From Beroe forskalii (lineage: Eukaryota; Ctenophora; Nuda; Beroida; Beroidae): a stretch of DNA of 64,000 nucleotides. The stretch lies in assembly GCA_011033025.1 (NCBI GenBank), contig WFMF01000103.1, forward strand, positions 186,001 to 250,000, read 5' to 3'. Below the pieces are notes generated by a model. That model did no database searches, was not told the DNA's origin, and was given only the letters and a program-made list of their open reading frames with translations. Positions 22,979-34,489 of this stretch are shown in pieces. A program made the translations under genes and the position numbers. Positions within the stretch are counted from its first letter, which is position 1. Each line of letters starts with the position of its first letter.

Positions 22979-24303
22979 CTGTCGTCCGCGTCTTCTACAT
23001 CAGAAGCATCGTATATAACAACCTTCGGAATGGGACCCTGACGGTGAGAGGCTGTTATTTCATGTTATCCATATATAATAGGATGAAAGGTATTTATTGG
23101 CCATGTAACAAAGTGAGGTGCTAAAGGTATGCCATTCTGTTGAGAATCCAATAACGTTCTTATTAAAAAGAATAACAAGAATCGATTGCCGTAAAAAAGT
23201 TGACTTTCGTGCATGCATTTTCATTCACGTGACATTTCGTATATTGGATTAATTATAGCAGCCCGCCCTGGACCTCCACTGATCCAGCCTCAAGACATTT
23301 TAGCTTTAAAAGTTTAAACAGTGACCCAAAAGCAGTTATACTTTGTCCCTGTCAGTTGCCAGGTTTCATAACACTTTAATGAGACACACGAGCTGATTGT
23401 AAAATAGCAAAGTACTATACTTTTAGAACATCATCAGTGCTACAATCATATTTGAGGCCTCCATTGCCTCAGTTAGTTAATTTAATGTGTGTTGTGTTGT
23501 ACCCAAAAGCAGCAACATTAATACATTAATGTGTGATATGTCTGCCACGTGCCACTCACACTAAGTTCCAGAACACGTGACCCAGTCACGTGACATGGAT
23601 ACAAAATACCGGAATGGAGATTGAGAATTTATTAACCCTTCCCCCGAAATACCACCAACAAAATCTTGTGGTTTTGGTCCATCTTAGCGTTTGGGTCATG
23701 GTTAAATAGTGTCTATCATCCGAATTTAATGCATTAATCGTGTCAATTAACAATTCGGCCCGCGGCCTCATTGTTAATTGCACTGCTTAATGCATACGAT
23801 CCGGATGATAAACCCTTCATTTAACCCTTCCCCCGAATAACCACCAACAAAATCTTGTGGTTTTGGTCCATCTAGGCGTTTGGGTGGTTAAACATGTCTA
23901 TCATCGAATTTAATGCAAAAATTAACAATTCGGCCTGCGGCCTCATTGTTAATTACACTGATTAATGCATACAATCCGGATGATAAACCCTTCATTCTCC
24001 CCGTGCGTGAAAAAATTAAACGATTAGGCATGTAATTTATGCCCAAAACTAGCAAATTATGTGGCTCCTCGAACGCGGATCGGGAAAAATAGCTTCCATG
24101 CAACGTTACACTGCTAACTTGTAAAAGGAACGCGTAGCTGAACTTACAAACAGCGATTTTTCAAATAAGTTTTATAAGTTTCTCACCTTTAGGGATTCAT
24201 TTTTGGTGGATCCGTTCTGTTTCTTCTTACTCCCCGAATGGGACTGCTTGCTGATGCTGTTCATGTTACTACTCGTCTTCTCCTTCGTTTGAACGCAACC
24301 CAT
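22979..24303 (-). CDS. Probable first two exons of an N-myristoylated protein (partial)
   Basis: Exon 1 (24187-24303) encodes 39 residues starting MGCVQTKEK. Gly2 and Cys3 after Met are the classic signal for N-myristoylation plus palmitoylation, as in Src-family kinases such as Fyn; the rest is Ser/Lys/Asn-rich. It ends with donor AAG|GTGAGA, phase 0. A compatible exon 2 (22979-23037) follows a CAG acceptor, encodes GPIPKVVIYDASDVEDADD, and ends at AG|GTGAGG, phase 2. Downstream exons were not found, so the gene is incomplete or broken. The intron holds two hairpin repeats and a piece shared with 56.8 kb. The resemblance to Fyn is limited to the anchor and gives no kinase claim. The product is likely peripheral to membranes; its function is unknown. 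Confidence 0.45.
23175..23275. repeat. Repeat shared inverted with ~56765-56870
   Basis: About 100 bp (ATCGATTGCCGT..AAAAAGTTGAC .. GTGCATGCATTTTCATTCAC .. AGCAGCCCGC) occurs in reverse complement at 56765-56870. It is a dispersed element; at 56.8 kb it adjoins a hairpin of the GA-mismatch family. Confidence 0.8.
23636..23995. repeat. Two tandem nested hairpin units
   Basis: Unit 1 (about 23712-23812) has outer arms ATCATCCG/CGGATGAT, then TAATGCAT arms, then a 10-bp stem AATTAACAAT around TC-GGCC-CGC-GGCC-TC. Unit 2 (about 23895-23985) repeats this with loop TGC (GCA on the other strand) and some decay. Both follow ~50 bp of shared sequence containing CCCTTCCCCCGAA and ACAAAATCTTGTGGTTTTGG. 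They lie within the probable intron of the MGC gene. Confidence 0.85.
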
Positions 24304-27270
24304 AGATCTACTAGCAGTCAAAACGTCAAATATCGAATAATAAAGGAGAAAAATTTCAAGATTTCAGTTAATTACAATTCATAGAATCATAAATAATCAG
24401 ATAATACTGGCATAAAAGAATCAACTCATAGCCCACTTTTCAGAACAGAGCATTGAGTTAATAAATGATTGGAAAAGGAACTATAGTGGCAGTCGATTTA
24501 CACTTTTCAGTTCATGAGTTCATGTAGCAAAGTGTACATATTTAATGTTGTAATGATAATCATCGAAAGAGCGAGAGATTGAAGAAATGGAGCTGGCTGA
24601 TCAAAAGATAAACGGTGGAATAAATGTGTGTTTAAGTGAATGAATGTGTACAAATAATGAACTAATTAACTAATTATGAAGGAGCACGTACAATGATACA
24701 TTATATTATAACATAATCTTGGTGAGGGAGGATAGGAGATCAGCTCTAATCGATAACACGGTAACGTTAGATATCGATAATACAAAATATCATCGTGACA
24801 GCTCAAATCTCACATTAATGGAAGAAAGTGCTTAAAATGTTTCAACTGAAGCACTTAAGAGTTTTTAATATGGGCGTATTGGGCATATTGAAACAACCTG
24901 TGTATAAACGTATTTAATGTAGCGCTTTCTCCCTCCCCGATGTTGTGAAATTAACATTACCATAATATCAATTCTGCAGTGGTAGGTATATAACGTATTT
25001 AATGAGCCTGGGAAACACTCCTGTCCAATCCTCTTTAGGGTTAGGGAATGATGGGGCTATACTGGCTATAGAGAAGCATCCCAGATATTTTAGGAGTTTA
25101 GGAGAATCAAGCAAACATGACTTTGGTATGAAAGTGAAAAAAATTATTCAATAGACTTTTAGGCCAAATAATCACATAACTCAGGTTAAGGACAATATTT
25201 TCTCCATTCAGGATGCTCTTCATCAGTCCATCATTTCCTCCCAAAAACTCCGTTTTAGCATTTTAGCCATCGACACCCCAAAAACCCCTTAAATATTCAA
25301 ATGGCCAGACGCATTCCGAGCGAAGATGCTTTTATACCATACGTTCAGTCACTTTTATTATCAAGAATGGACCGTTTACAACGACTATAATATCGAGTAT
25401 TTTATCAATAATCAACCGGGAATTAATTATCAGTCGCTATCCCACTTTTTAATGTTTCCACGAATGAATAAATAAAAAAACAAACTTTATTCTGCAGAGC
25501 TAGAGCGTTTAATTACGCAGTATGGGGAAGTGTACGGGTGTTATTTAAAGATTTAAGCAGGAATATGGGGTGGTTTAAACTGTGATTATCCCTTATTCCG
25601 AAGTTTCGAGCTCCCGTAGTGCCACTTTCTTCAAAGAATCTACGTATTATAAACGGTCTTCACACCATATTGCTACTCTAATAACAGCCGGTATTACCGA
25701 AATATCTATTCATAGGTGGAGAAATGGCCAACTGAGCTGTCTAATGATATATTCTTTAAAACCTACAATTTCTTGAAAAACGTGATCGATTATTTGTCAC
25801 TTCTCCTCATGTCAAAAACTATATCTGTAAAGAATGAAGTTTAGATGAAAACTTTTTATACTAATTTATGTGTGAAAATCTAACGATTTATTGACGTGTG
25901 ATGTGTTTGACGTAAGGCGTTAACAGATTAAACAATCGAAATACAAAAAAAGATTCATGAGAACTGACAGCACAAGGTAAATGATCCTTGATGAAAAGTC
26001 ATTTCATTGTACAGCTATCCAGAATCAGATTCAAAAAGTAAAGAAGTAAATGGAACATATTATGACATGACATCGGTACCAGTTGCAACCGAATACAAAC
26101 TACTGGGGCAGACTTAGATGATATAGCACGCTTTTTTATGAGCCAACACGAACAAACACTGCTGGAGCTTTGGAGTCAATGTTTTATATTGTATTCATCC
26201 AATATTCCAATTAATCAAACCGATTGAGTATTAAGGCACCTGAATAACATACAACAGGCTTTCTCGTTTAAAGTGGGTCGTGACTCCCTTGCACCATAAT
26301 GGAGGTAAGCCCAGGACCACTTTGCAAGTACACTACTGAAGTCTCTTCGAGTTCTCACAAGTCATAGACTCACTTCTGCAATCTGGATGGTTACTCGTGT
26401 CAAGGTGTGTATTGAGTAGAAGCTACAAAGCTCATACGCCATACAACTAGCAGCACAAGGAAAATTTTCGGAACTGTAATTTAGGTGTAATTACTAACGG
26501 TTAATGTTTACTATGTGTATGGTAGCATTTTCACCCCATTTATTGCTCAGATTTCAGACCAGTAAAATGACAAAATGCTCAAGCAGTGAGATCGTCAACG
26601 GAATGATGAAATAGAGGAATAGTCGAATACATGGTCGAATATTCGAATGCAAGGCCAAATATTATAATAAATGAGAGTTCTAAAGTACTGCATTACCGTA
26701 ATTAAATAAGATGAGTATTTGAACACAAGATGCTGTACCGAGTACCGAGAAGATCTTCTTCATTAGCCAGTAAATCAACCCAAATCTCAAACTTTGTTGG
26801 TAATCGACTTGGTAACTTGGTATTAACATATTATAAGCATTTCAATCTCCGAGATCAATCTATTTTGCAGTTTACATTAATTAATACCTGTTATCAATGT
26901 ATGGGGTTAATACTTTAATAGATTAGCGCAAGTTAAGAAGTTATGACAAAGCTCATTATGTCAATGTTCGACTCTTGAAGTATTGATTCGAAAGTTTTGG
27001 TGACTGAACTGGGGTTTACATAGGTTTAAAAAACTCAAAACCGTAGTTGGATAGTAAAATAAGTTGTAGTTTGTTTTAATGTACAATTTAATGTAAAATT
27101 ATTCTATGAAAGAGCCATGAAATAGCTACGATAAAATTATAAAACGTAGAGTGAGGGCGAAACAGCGACATTCCAACACATGATGCAAATTTGTACAGAA
27201 TGAACCATGGTACCATTAGTTTTAATTATAAGTTACAAGTCATAAAGTCATAAACATGTGAAGTATCTCA
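24304..27270. other. Unassigned intergenic DNA, ~3 kb
   Basis: I read this on both strands for long frames and familiar motifs and found none. Small frames at 25582-25776 and 26730-26918 are unremarkable. A promoter for the MGC gene could lie at the left edge, but I see no defining motif. Confidence 0.4.
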
Positions 27271-27725
27271 ATATCTCAATAGGGGAGGAAACACCGAAAA
27301 ACATCATTAAAGCATTAACTCGAAAAAATAAAGCCCGATTTGACTTTTTTTATATCCACTAAGGGGGTTAAAATCTTGAAGCTGTGCCAAATTTCATTCT
27401 TGGTGGTACCATTTGAGAAAATGCCTAACATCACAAAAACAAATGGTACCACTTGAGAAAAGGCCCAAATTTCCCTAACAAAAATGGTATCATTTCAGAA
27501 AAGGCCAAAAATTGATCAGCAAAAAATGGTACGATTTCAGAAATTGCCAAAAATTGCACGACATAAATGGTTCCATTTCTAAAAAAGAGCCTAAGATACC
27601 AACAAATATTATGGTAACTTTTTCAAAATTTCTGGTCAAACCAACTTAAACCCCCATAGGACCCGAAAAATTACACCCCTATTTGCCAATTTTCATATCC
27701 ACTCGGGCTTTTTCGGGGTTGTTTG
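27271..27725. repeat. Degenerate ~45-bp tandem repeat inside a possible MITE
   Basis: Five or so copies of a unit containing AAATGGTACCATTTGAGAAA and AGGCC lie at 27405-27600. The flanks carry AAAGCCCGATTTGAC..TATATCCACT on the left and TATATCCACTCGGGCTTTTT-like sequence on the right, a weak inverted pair. Noncoding. Confidence 0.65.
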
Positions 27726-28846
27726 CTGATAGAACATTATTATATTACTTAATAAGTTATTAGTCTAGCACTTTATCAACCCATTTGTTCCTATTAATAA
27801 AGTAAAGATGCCCATTTTTTTAAATTTCATGCCATGATTATCGAGATTGGAGCAGTCCAAAGTCCAAGCTCAATACTTCAACTTACACAGTTTGGTGATC
27901 AAAGGAACCAATTAAGTGGAATTTACTTGTAACAATCACACTCCCAGCACCACCTTCATAAGTTCATACATGCATAACATCAGTCGCACAAAAACCATAG
28001 ACGGTCGCGAGTAACATCATTACTACAATAATAACATCAATAGCACGGGGTGGGATGATCTGATGATCATGTCTATTAGAGTTGCACACGGCCTCAAGCT
28101 CTGCTATAACATTGCAATAATTCATGAGCTTCAGTGGTAGTTTGGTGTTGTTCACACGAGACAAGAGGGTAGTTGGACATTGCCTTCTGACCACTTGAAG
28201 CCCAGTAATTAACGTCATTGTCAACCTCCTATTAGTCGAGGTCGATATTATGTTCTTATATTGTGCAGGAGAGAGGAAGTGTCGAGATGACAAAGGACTG
28301 AATATGTCGCCTTGATCAATGATTCATGATGCACAATGTAAGAATGCATTGGTGGTATTATCGAGAGCCACGTTTCCGTTGAATGTACTCCCAATTTCCA
28401 AATGAGCGTTATCAAGCTTCATTGGCTTATTAATCTATTAATATTCACACTGTGGAATCAATTAGTGTATTAGAGCGGAGCCAAGAGAGGCCGGTCATAC
28501 CGGTGGAACTGAATTATTTTAAGGTAAGGTGGCACAGTATTTAATATTGACCGTACATAAGCTTACCCATAGTAACCCGAAATCACTTTGCTAAGTCTAA
28601 TCACTTAATCAGCCTGCGAGTTTACAATCAACTCGTTGATTAAGAAATGTCAAATGGGCCTTTGAGTAAGCCAAAACTCAAATTTGCCGCTGATAACAAA
28701 GCAGCCGACTTTTGATGGCAAAGTCAACGTTTCGAGTACCTTCCTTGCCGTGCAACGCTGAGAAATGTAGAAAATCTCAAAGACGGTGTAAACTGTAAAT
28801 ACATAGTACTTTCATAAGTCACTAATCAGAACCATCGTCCTTTCAG
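27726..28846. other. No recognisable gene
   Basis: The minus-strand frame at 27964-28293 (109 codons) is the longest here. It shows no domain, and its composition is not distinctly coding. Nothing else noted. Confidence 0.4.
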
Positions 28847-28990
28847 CTTCATGCCCAGGAAACTACAAAAGAAGGTACATACTACACTACATGTATTGTA
28901 CTATATAAGAATATACATGAGGAAATGTCAATTTTGCAGGAAAGTCTCAAGCGATTGGCGAATGAAGTACTATGGGCTAAACGTACTTGA
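28847..28990 (+). CDS. Candidate small exons, uncertain
   Basis: A good acceptor (CCTTTCAG) precedes a 28-nt segment (28847-28874) followed by GTACAT. A second acceptor (ATTTTGCAG) precedes 28940-28990. Spliced in one frame they read FMPRKLQKK then ESLKRLANEVLWAKRT and a stop, an amphipathic helix-like tail. No upstream exon is visible. It could be the end of an unseen gene or chance. Confidence 0.2.
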   Translation, partial: LHAQETTKEGTYYTTCIVLYKNIHEEMSILQESLKRLANEVLWAKRT

Positions 28991-29109
28991 AACCGTCAAT
29001 TGCGTGATCAAATCGAATCCTTCTAAGCCAAAATTACTTTATTACTGTTATGTCATCGGACCGATGGGCAGCAAATTCAAAAGTCTTCAAAATGGATATT
29101 GAATTGTAA

Positions 29110-30111
29110 CCAAAATATGAATACTTCAATTATGATTGTCCAATAATCTAATACCGCAATCTGTGGAAATCGACTGGAATATTGGAATAGCACTGAAATA
29201 CTTTTAGCTTTGCTGGAGTTCAAATATAGAAGCCATCTCAAAGACTCGTAGCAATCAATTAGAATAAGCAGGATTACAGAACTTATTTAAATGATAATAT
29301 TTCCTAAATTTCCTGCATATTGTACGCTGAGACCGGGAAATTAGCGTTTCCTGCTTCCTTCAAACACAGAATGCTCAGCCTGAAGTTCCACTAGATCAAT
29401 AATGGACCTAGAGTATTTGAGCCATTTTAGAATATATGGTCTGGGTCATATATAATGGTCTATGGATTAATACTTGCACGTTTTAGCCACCTACCACAAG
29501 AAATTCGAAAGTCGAAACTAATTAAAATTCCCGCCTGCGATATTTTGATAAATCAAACGATTTCCTATAATCTACTAAATTACAACTTCATGTGATCTGA
29601 ATGTACCTAGAATTCATATCATGTTTTGCTTTAAGGTTTGTTTGTGCCGTGTTCAAACCAAAGAATTATACTAAAACTACAAAGGCTCGTCCAACTATTC
29701 TATCCGGATATAATTTAATACTTCAACCCCCCCCCCTTATACGGTGACCTCATCTCTTAATAAAAACTTTGAATAAAAACTTATCAAAAGTTACACAGGA
29801 ATTCAGTAATTAACCTTCCGACCTTCCGTTCACCCCGACCCGTCTATATGATAATAACGTGGAAAAATTAAGACAATTTAAAACACCAACTAAGCAACAG
29901 CAACACATGGTCATAAAATATCAGAATATGTAACTCGATATTTTCTCATGATGAAAATTACCTCCGCAGTGTCATCCCCAGTGAATATTGCGCGTCAAAT
30001 CAAAATCTACTATTAAAGGCATTATAATAATGAGGGGTTTCGTCATAACTCACGTGTACCTTTAGTGTAAGATCGTAAGCAAAAACTATAGGGAGGAAGG
30101 AACCTGCAAGG
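29110..30111. other. No recognisable gene
   Basis: AT-rich DNA with a short C run near 29728. I see no coding or repeat signal of note. Confidence 0.4.
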
Positions 30112-30418
30112 CTGCAACCCTAGAAGAAAAACTATGATGTAGTAGTACGGAAATTTTCAAATGTTCTATCAACATTCATTTTCAACCATCTGAAGATTAT
30201 AAGTTGATTAGCATAACAGATAATAAAATTATTCAATCAACATGAGTCAGTACTGACAGTATTGACTACACTATCAGTACTGACTCATGTTGATTGAATA
30301 ATTTTATTATCTGTTATGCTAATCAACTTATAATCTTCAGATGGTTGAAAATGAATGTTGATAGAACATTTGAAAATTTCCGTACTACTACATCATAGTT
30401 TTTCTTCTAGGGTTGCAG
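30112..30418. repeat. Perfect palindrome, 145-bp arms, 17-nt loop
   Basis: 30112-30256 and 30274-30418 are exact reverse complements over all 145 positions that I compared. The loop is CAGTATTGACTACACTA. There is no divergence between arms, no target duplication is visible, and no similar sequence is seen elsewhere in the window. It may be a very recent inverted duplication, a small-RNA hairpin locus, or an assembly fold-over. Confidence 0.95.
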
Positions 30419-32067
30419 TTTTATTGCTACAATAAACGATGTTTGTGACAACTCTGCTCGTCCTATTTATCATAAAACTTCAAAAGAAATCCCTCTCCTT
30501 CACTCCTGTAGAAGAAAAAGCATTGTACTAGTTTTGTGAAAACGTATTAAAAAAGGAGACCTGTGAAATCTTGAAATGAAACTAAAACATATGCATTACA
30601 GTCAGCAATCTAACAATCACACCAAATCATGGCTGTTGTCCAAATGAACAAATGGTTGACTAGGTTATGATGGTCTATAACCCCAAACGCTGACTTTTCT
30701 AGACTTTAAGTTGTTCCTTGTGGATATTAGCAACTGCGGCCTCGGAGCTTGGGAGGCTTTAACAGCAACTTTGTTACGATTTGCTATTAGAAGGTTGGAA
30801 ATTTGGAATAATAATGATCACGGAAAAGACAAGCAAGCAAATAACCTGGTTTTCATAAATTCCAGATAATATAACAATTTGAACTGCCTATCCATTTTCC
30901 TACCATCTACTGTTGCATATAGTCATATAAGACGGATAGAGATTGAAGGAAAAGTCGATTTGGCATACATTGGAGTTATGTTTAACCTTAAATTGGGTAA
31001 TGAGACCTGAGTAGTAATCAGTATAGGTTCTCAGTAACTTGAAACTTCCGGAAAAGCACTGACGTTATAGATTTATAGGTATAGCAAACCGTTTCTGACT
31101 CCAACGTGTTCCATCAAACTTTATACTTTTATATCGAAAATCAACGTTCCGGATGGCGGATATAAATAGATAAAAGCCTAAAAAGAAGAAGAACCAACAT
31201 TCGATATTATCTTCATCAAAACATGTTCATCACCGACTTCTGGACGGTGATGCTAGATTCAAAAAAAGAAGAAACAATTGCCACTTTGTTGGGAAAAAAT
31301 CCGAGCTCAAGAAGGGGCCTTTTGAAAACTACGAGATGACTGACACCTTCTAGAGTCCTAGGAAGGCCATGTAATGCCATGTCTCTAGTTCTAAAGAAGG
31401 ATGCTTGAAGTTCGAGCAATGCCAACCACGAGATATGATTAAGGCAAATAGTCCATGTAATTAATGGACAATACAACAATGGTCGACTTTAAAACATAAA
31501 CGACAGACTTAATGTCCGGACCTTGAATACAAGATAACCAAAGAAACTCTTCTTACTTCTTTACTTATTAAAGCTACAGTAATATATACCCTAATTGTCA
31601 AGAGAACTGGCTACTTTGGACTTCGTAGTAAATTAGTCGGCAGCCTGAACAAAACGCGATGTGAAGGAGTTGTGATGAGACAAATATAGAAATAAGGATG
31701 GAGCCGTCTTGCTAGTGAAACAGCCATATTTTCTACATGTTCTAAGGAGGTAACTGGTAAGGAGGGATCAAGGACTGCAGAGAAGACCGAGAGGAACTCA
31801 TGGGTTACTCATTTTCTAAAAGAAATTACAGTCAACGAAGACCAGGAATTGCTAGGCGAAATTTTACTTTGAGTACCTTTTTGAAAAAAGTAAAATGATA
31901 AAATGTCAGTGGATTCCCAAGAAGCCAAAAGCATGGAACCACTACAACAAATACTATGAGTAACAATAGTAGAACACACCCTTCGGTCACTGCTTTTATA
32001 ACGTAATCAGTAGAATTGCAACACACATCTACTAAAAATGCAATGGCTGCGCCTGCTACTTGGTGTC
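30419..32067. other. Unassigned; possible old retroelement traces
   Basis: 31190-32040 has several medium frames on both strands (for example 31216-31479 minus), none matching a family with confidence. Everything else is AT-rich and featureless. Confidence 0.35.
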
Positions 32068-32760
32068 TTAAGGGGGCCGGGGGGGGGGTCTGAGGTCGAT
32101 TTTCGGTTTTTTGTTGTTTCTGATAGTGCTGAACGCCAGCTACCAGTAGGTTTTTACCGCATCAAAAAATATCGTTTCTAGCCGACGTTATGAATTTTTC
32201 AAATCACGATTTTGCCTGTGATTACAGTGCGCGCGCAAACTTTCGACGCGATTTGCCAAAAATCATCTTTAAAATCTATCTTCTCCTACAGTTTCTGAGG
32301 AAAACCCTTGAAACTTGGTAGTTATGTTCTAGGGCTTAAAACAAAACTTTTGATCGGTCAGATTTTTGATTTAGGCCTCAGAAGTGAAAATATGGGCTTT
32401 TGAAATTTGAAAATCGCCATTTTTGACCATTTTTTGGACAGGAGCCAACTTTGAAAATTCATATTTTCACTTCTGAGGCCTAAATCAAAAATCTGACCGA
32501 TCAAAAGTTTATTTTATGCCCTAGAACATAACTACCAAGTTTCAAGGGTTTTCCTCAAAAACTGTAGGAGGAGATAGATTTTAAAGTTGATTTTCGGCAA
32601 ATCGCGTGATCACAGGCAAAATCGTGATTTGAAAAATTCATAACTTCGGCTAGGAACAATATTTTTTGATGCGGTAAAAACCTACTGGTAGCTGGCGTTC
32701 AGCTCTATCAGAAACAACAAAAAACGGGAAATCGACCTCAGACCCCCCCGGCCCCCTTAA
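32068..32760. mobile_element. Foldback MITE with TTAA target sites
   Basis: The long inverted arms (each ~300 bp, moderately diverged) start GGGGGCCGGGGGGG next to TTAA at 32068-32071 and end at TTAA 32757-32760. The arms share TACCAGTAGGTTTTTACCGC and AAATCACGATTTTGCCTGTG. TTAA target duplication is typical of piggyBac-type elements. The centre (about 32400-32460) has AAATCGCCATTTTTGACC. No protein is encoded. Confidence 0.88.
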
Positions 32761-34489
32761 CAGGTGCTACCCAGGAAATGCCAACTTAGATAATAACAAC
32801 CCAGTGCAATGACCGAGGCACTTGTTAGTCCTAATAATAATAATATGTGCACATAACATTCCTACAGCGACATAATGTTATCATGATCATGGTTTACAGA
32901 ACAAACATAGTGATGTTAAGGTTACGTAGCTCCTATGATTACTGTGAGACCTTAGCATCATGTCTCAATAATGTTAATTAACGATCACCGGTAGGTCTAG
33001 AACTCTGAAAGTTGCCACATGGTTCATTTGATGAGCCTGCCGATATACCGATACTTCGTAAACTTTAGTACAGTAGAGTAGTACTTTCGCAATAGAAAAT
33101 CCATTTTACGACATTTAAGCAGGTGATTGACCTGCTTAAATTCAAATATTCAAAGGATTTGTAGGCCACAGTTGAGGGTAGTATAAAACCAGGAGATAAT
33201 TCTATAGCACTTATAACCAGACCACAATATGCATGTAGGGCACTGTGGGATGGGTATTTCAATGTTCTCCAGGTATCATTCATAAAAGCCTAGCCAAATT
33301 TTGTAGTTTTCAAGAGAAGTTCGTCACGAATTAAGTGATATATCATATACCTTAGTGGTAATAGATATGGTTTGTATTTATTAATTTGAGAGAAAAGTTA
33401 TAGCTCTGAAAATTCTCCCATAATAGATCAAATTTTAACGAATTTGTAGCCTCTCTCAATTAGTCTCTAATTTTCAAGAACGGTAAAACGCAGCCCAAAA
33501 TCCTAACGAAATCAATGCAAAAAATATAAAAGAAGGGTAGAATGGTGGGGACAGGAAATTTCTTGAAACTGTTAAAATTGATTTTAGAAATTATAGTCAG
33601 TATAATTAAAGATTTGTAAAATTTAAGGTGTGTACTATTGAAGGTTAGAAAGTCGTCTTAATAATGAGAAACCATAATTTATACCACTAAGGTAGTTTTG
33701 GACTTGACCTGTCCTACAACCAGAAAATTGCGGTGGAGCAGAATTCGAATTCCTTGACTGAAGTTCGTTTATGATGGAGCAAAATGCCAAGAGTGGCGAC
33801 AGCATAGAATGACTAAAGAATTCAAATATGCAGAGCATGTAACGCAGATCCATCAGATCAGCCCTTATAGGGGATTATTACTAATGAACTCTGAACGGGT
33901 TGGTAGGGGCATTTTTGATGAAAATAATAAGTCGATAGAACTTTAACTGCTGGTTCAAGCACACATTCTAACAGTCATAGTCATCCTGTGACTGTACATC
34001 GAATTGAACATTAATTGAAAGTCACACGATGCAGTAGAGTTACGCAAATGAAAATTGCAATATATGAACGTCATAATGGTACATAATAAATATGAGCTGT
34101 CAATCTACTCAAATATCCAATTTAAATACTTCAACATACCTAGACTTCCAATCGCAGGTAAAGTGAAGCAACACCTCAGGCCAGCAATATTCGCGACTGG
34201 CAGGCTACTGCCTACTGGCACAATACTGCAGGCCAGGGTGGTGCTACAATCTACCTGACTGAATAAATATGCGTGAAGACTCAAATGTCTAGGCAACTTG
34301 AGAGCGGAAATATTATGGGATAAACCAAAATAGGAATAACTTGTTTAACAGTCAGGTCGAGTCGGGGGCTGCATTTATTGTTCAAAGCAATTGCACCTCA
34401 GCTGAGGCAAAGGCTAGGGGTGAAGCGTTGGCACGCTTGGGATTTTAGTTGGTCATTTTTCAAAAGATAGTTGAAACCTGGAACAAAGC
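32761..34489. other. No recognisable gene
   Basis: Single-copy-looking AT-rich DNA up to the edge of duplication copy B. Small frames at 33065-33283, 33635-33853 and 34055-34258 are not recognisable. Confidence 0.4.

Noticed and set aside
31216..32026. Reverse-transcriptase tail of a LINE
   Set aside because: Some words looked LINE-like, but no RT motif could be placed in any frame.
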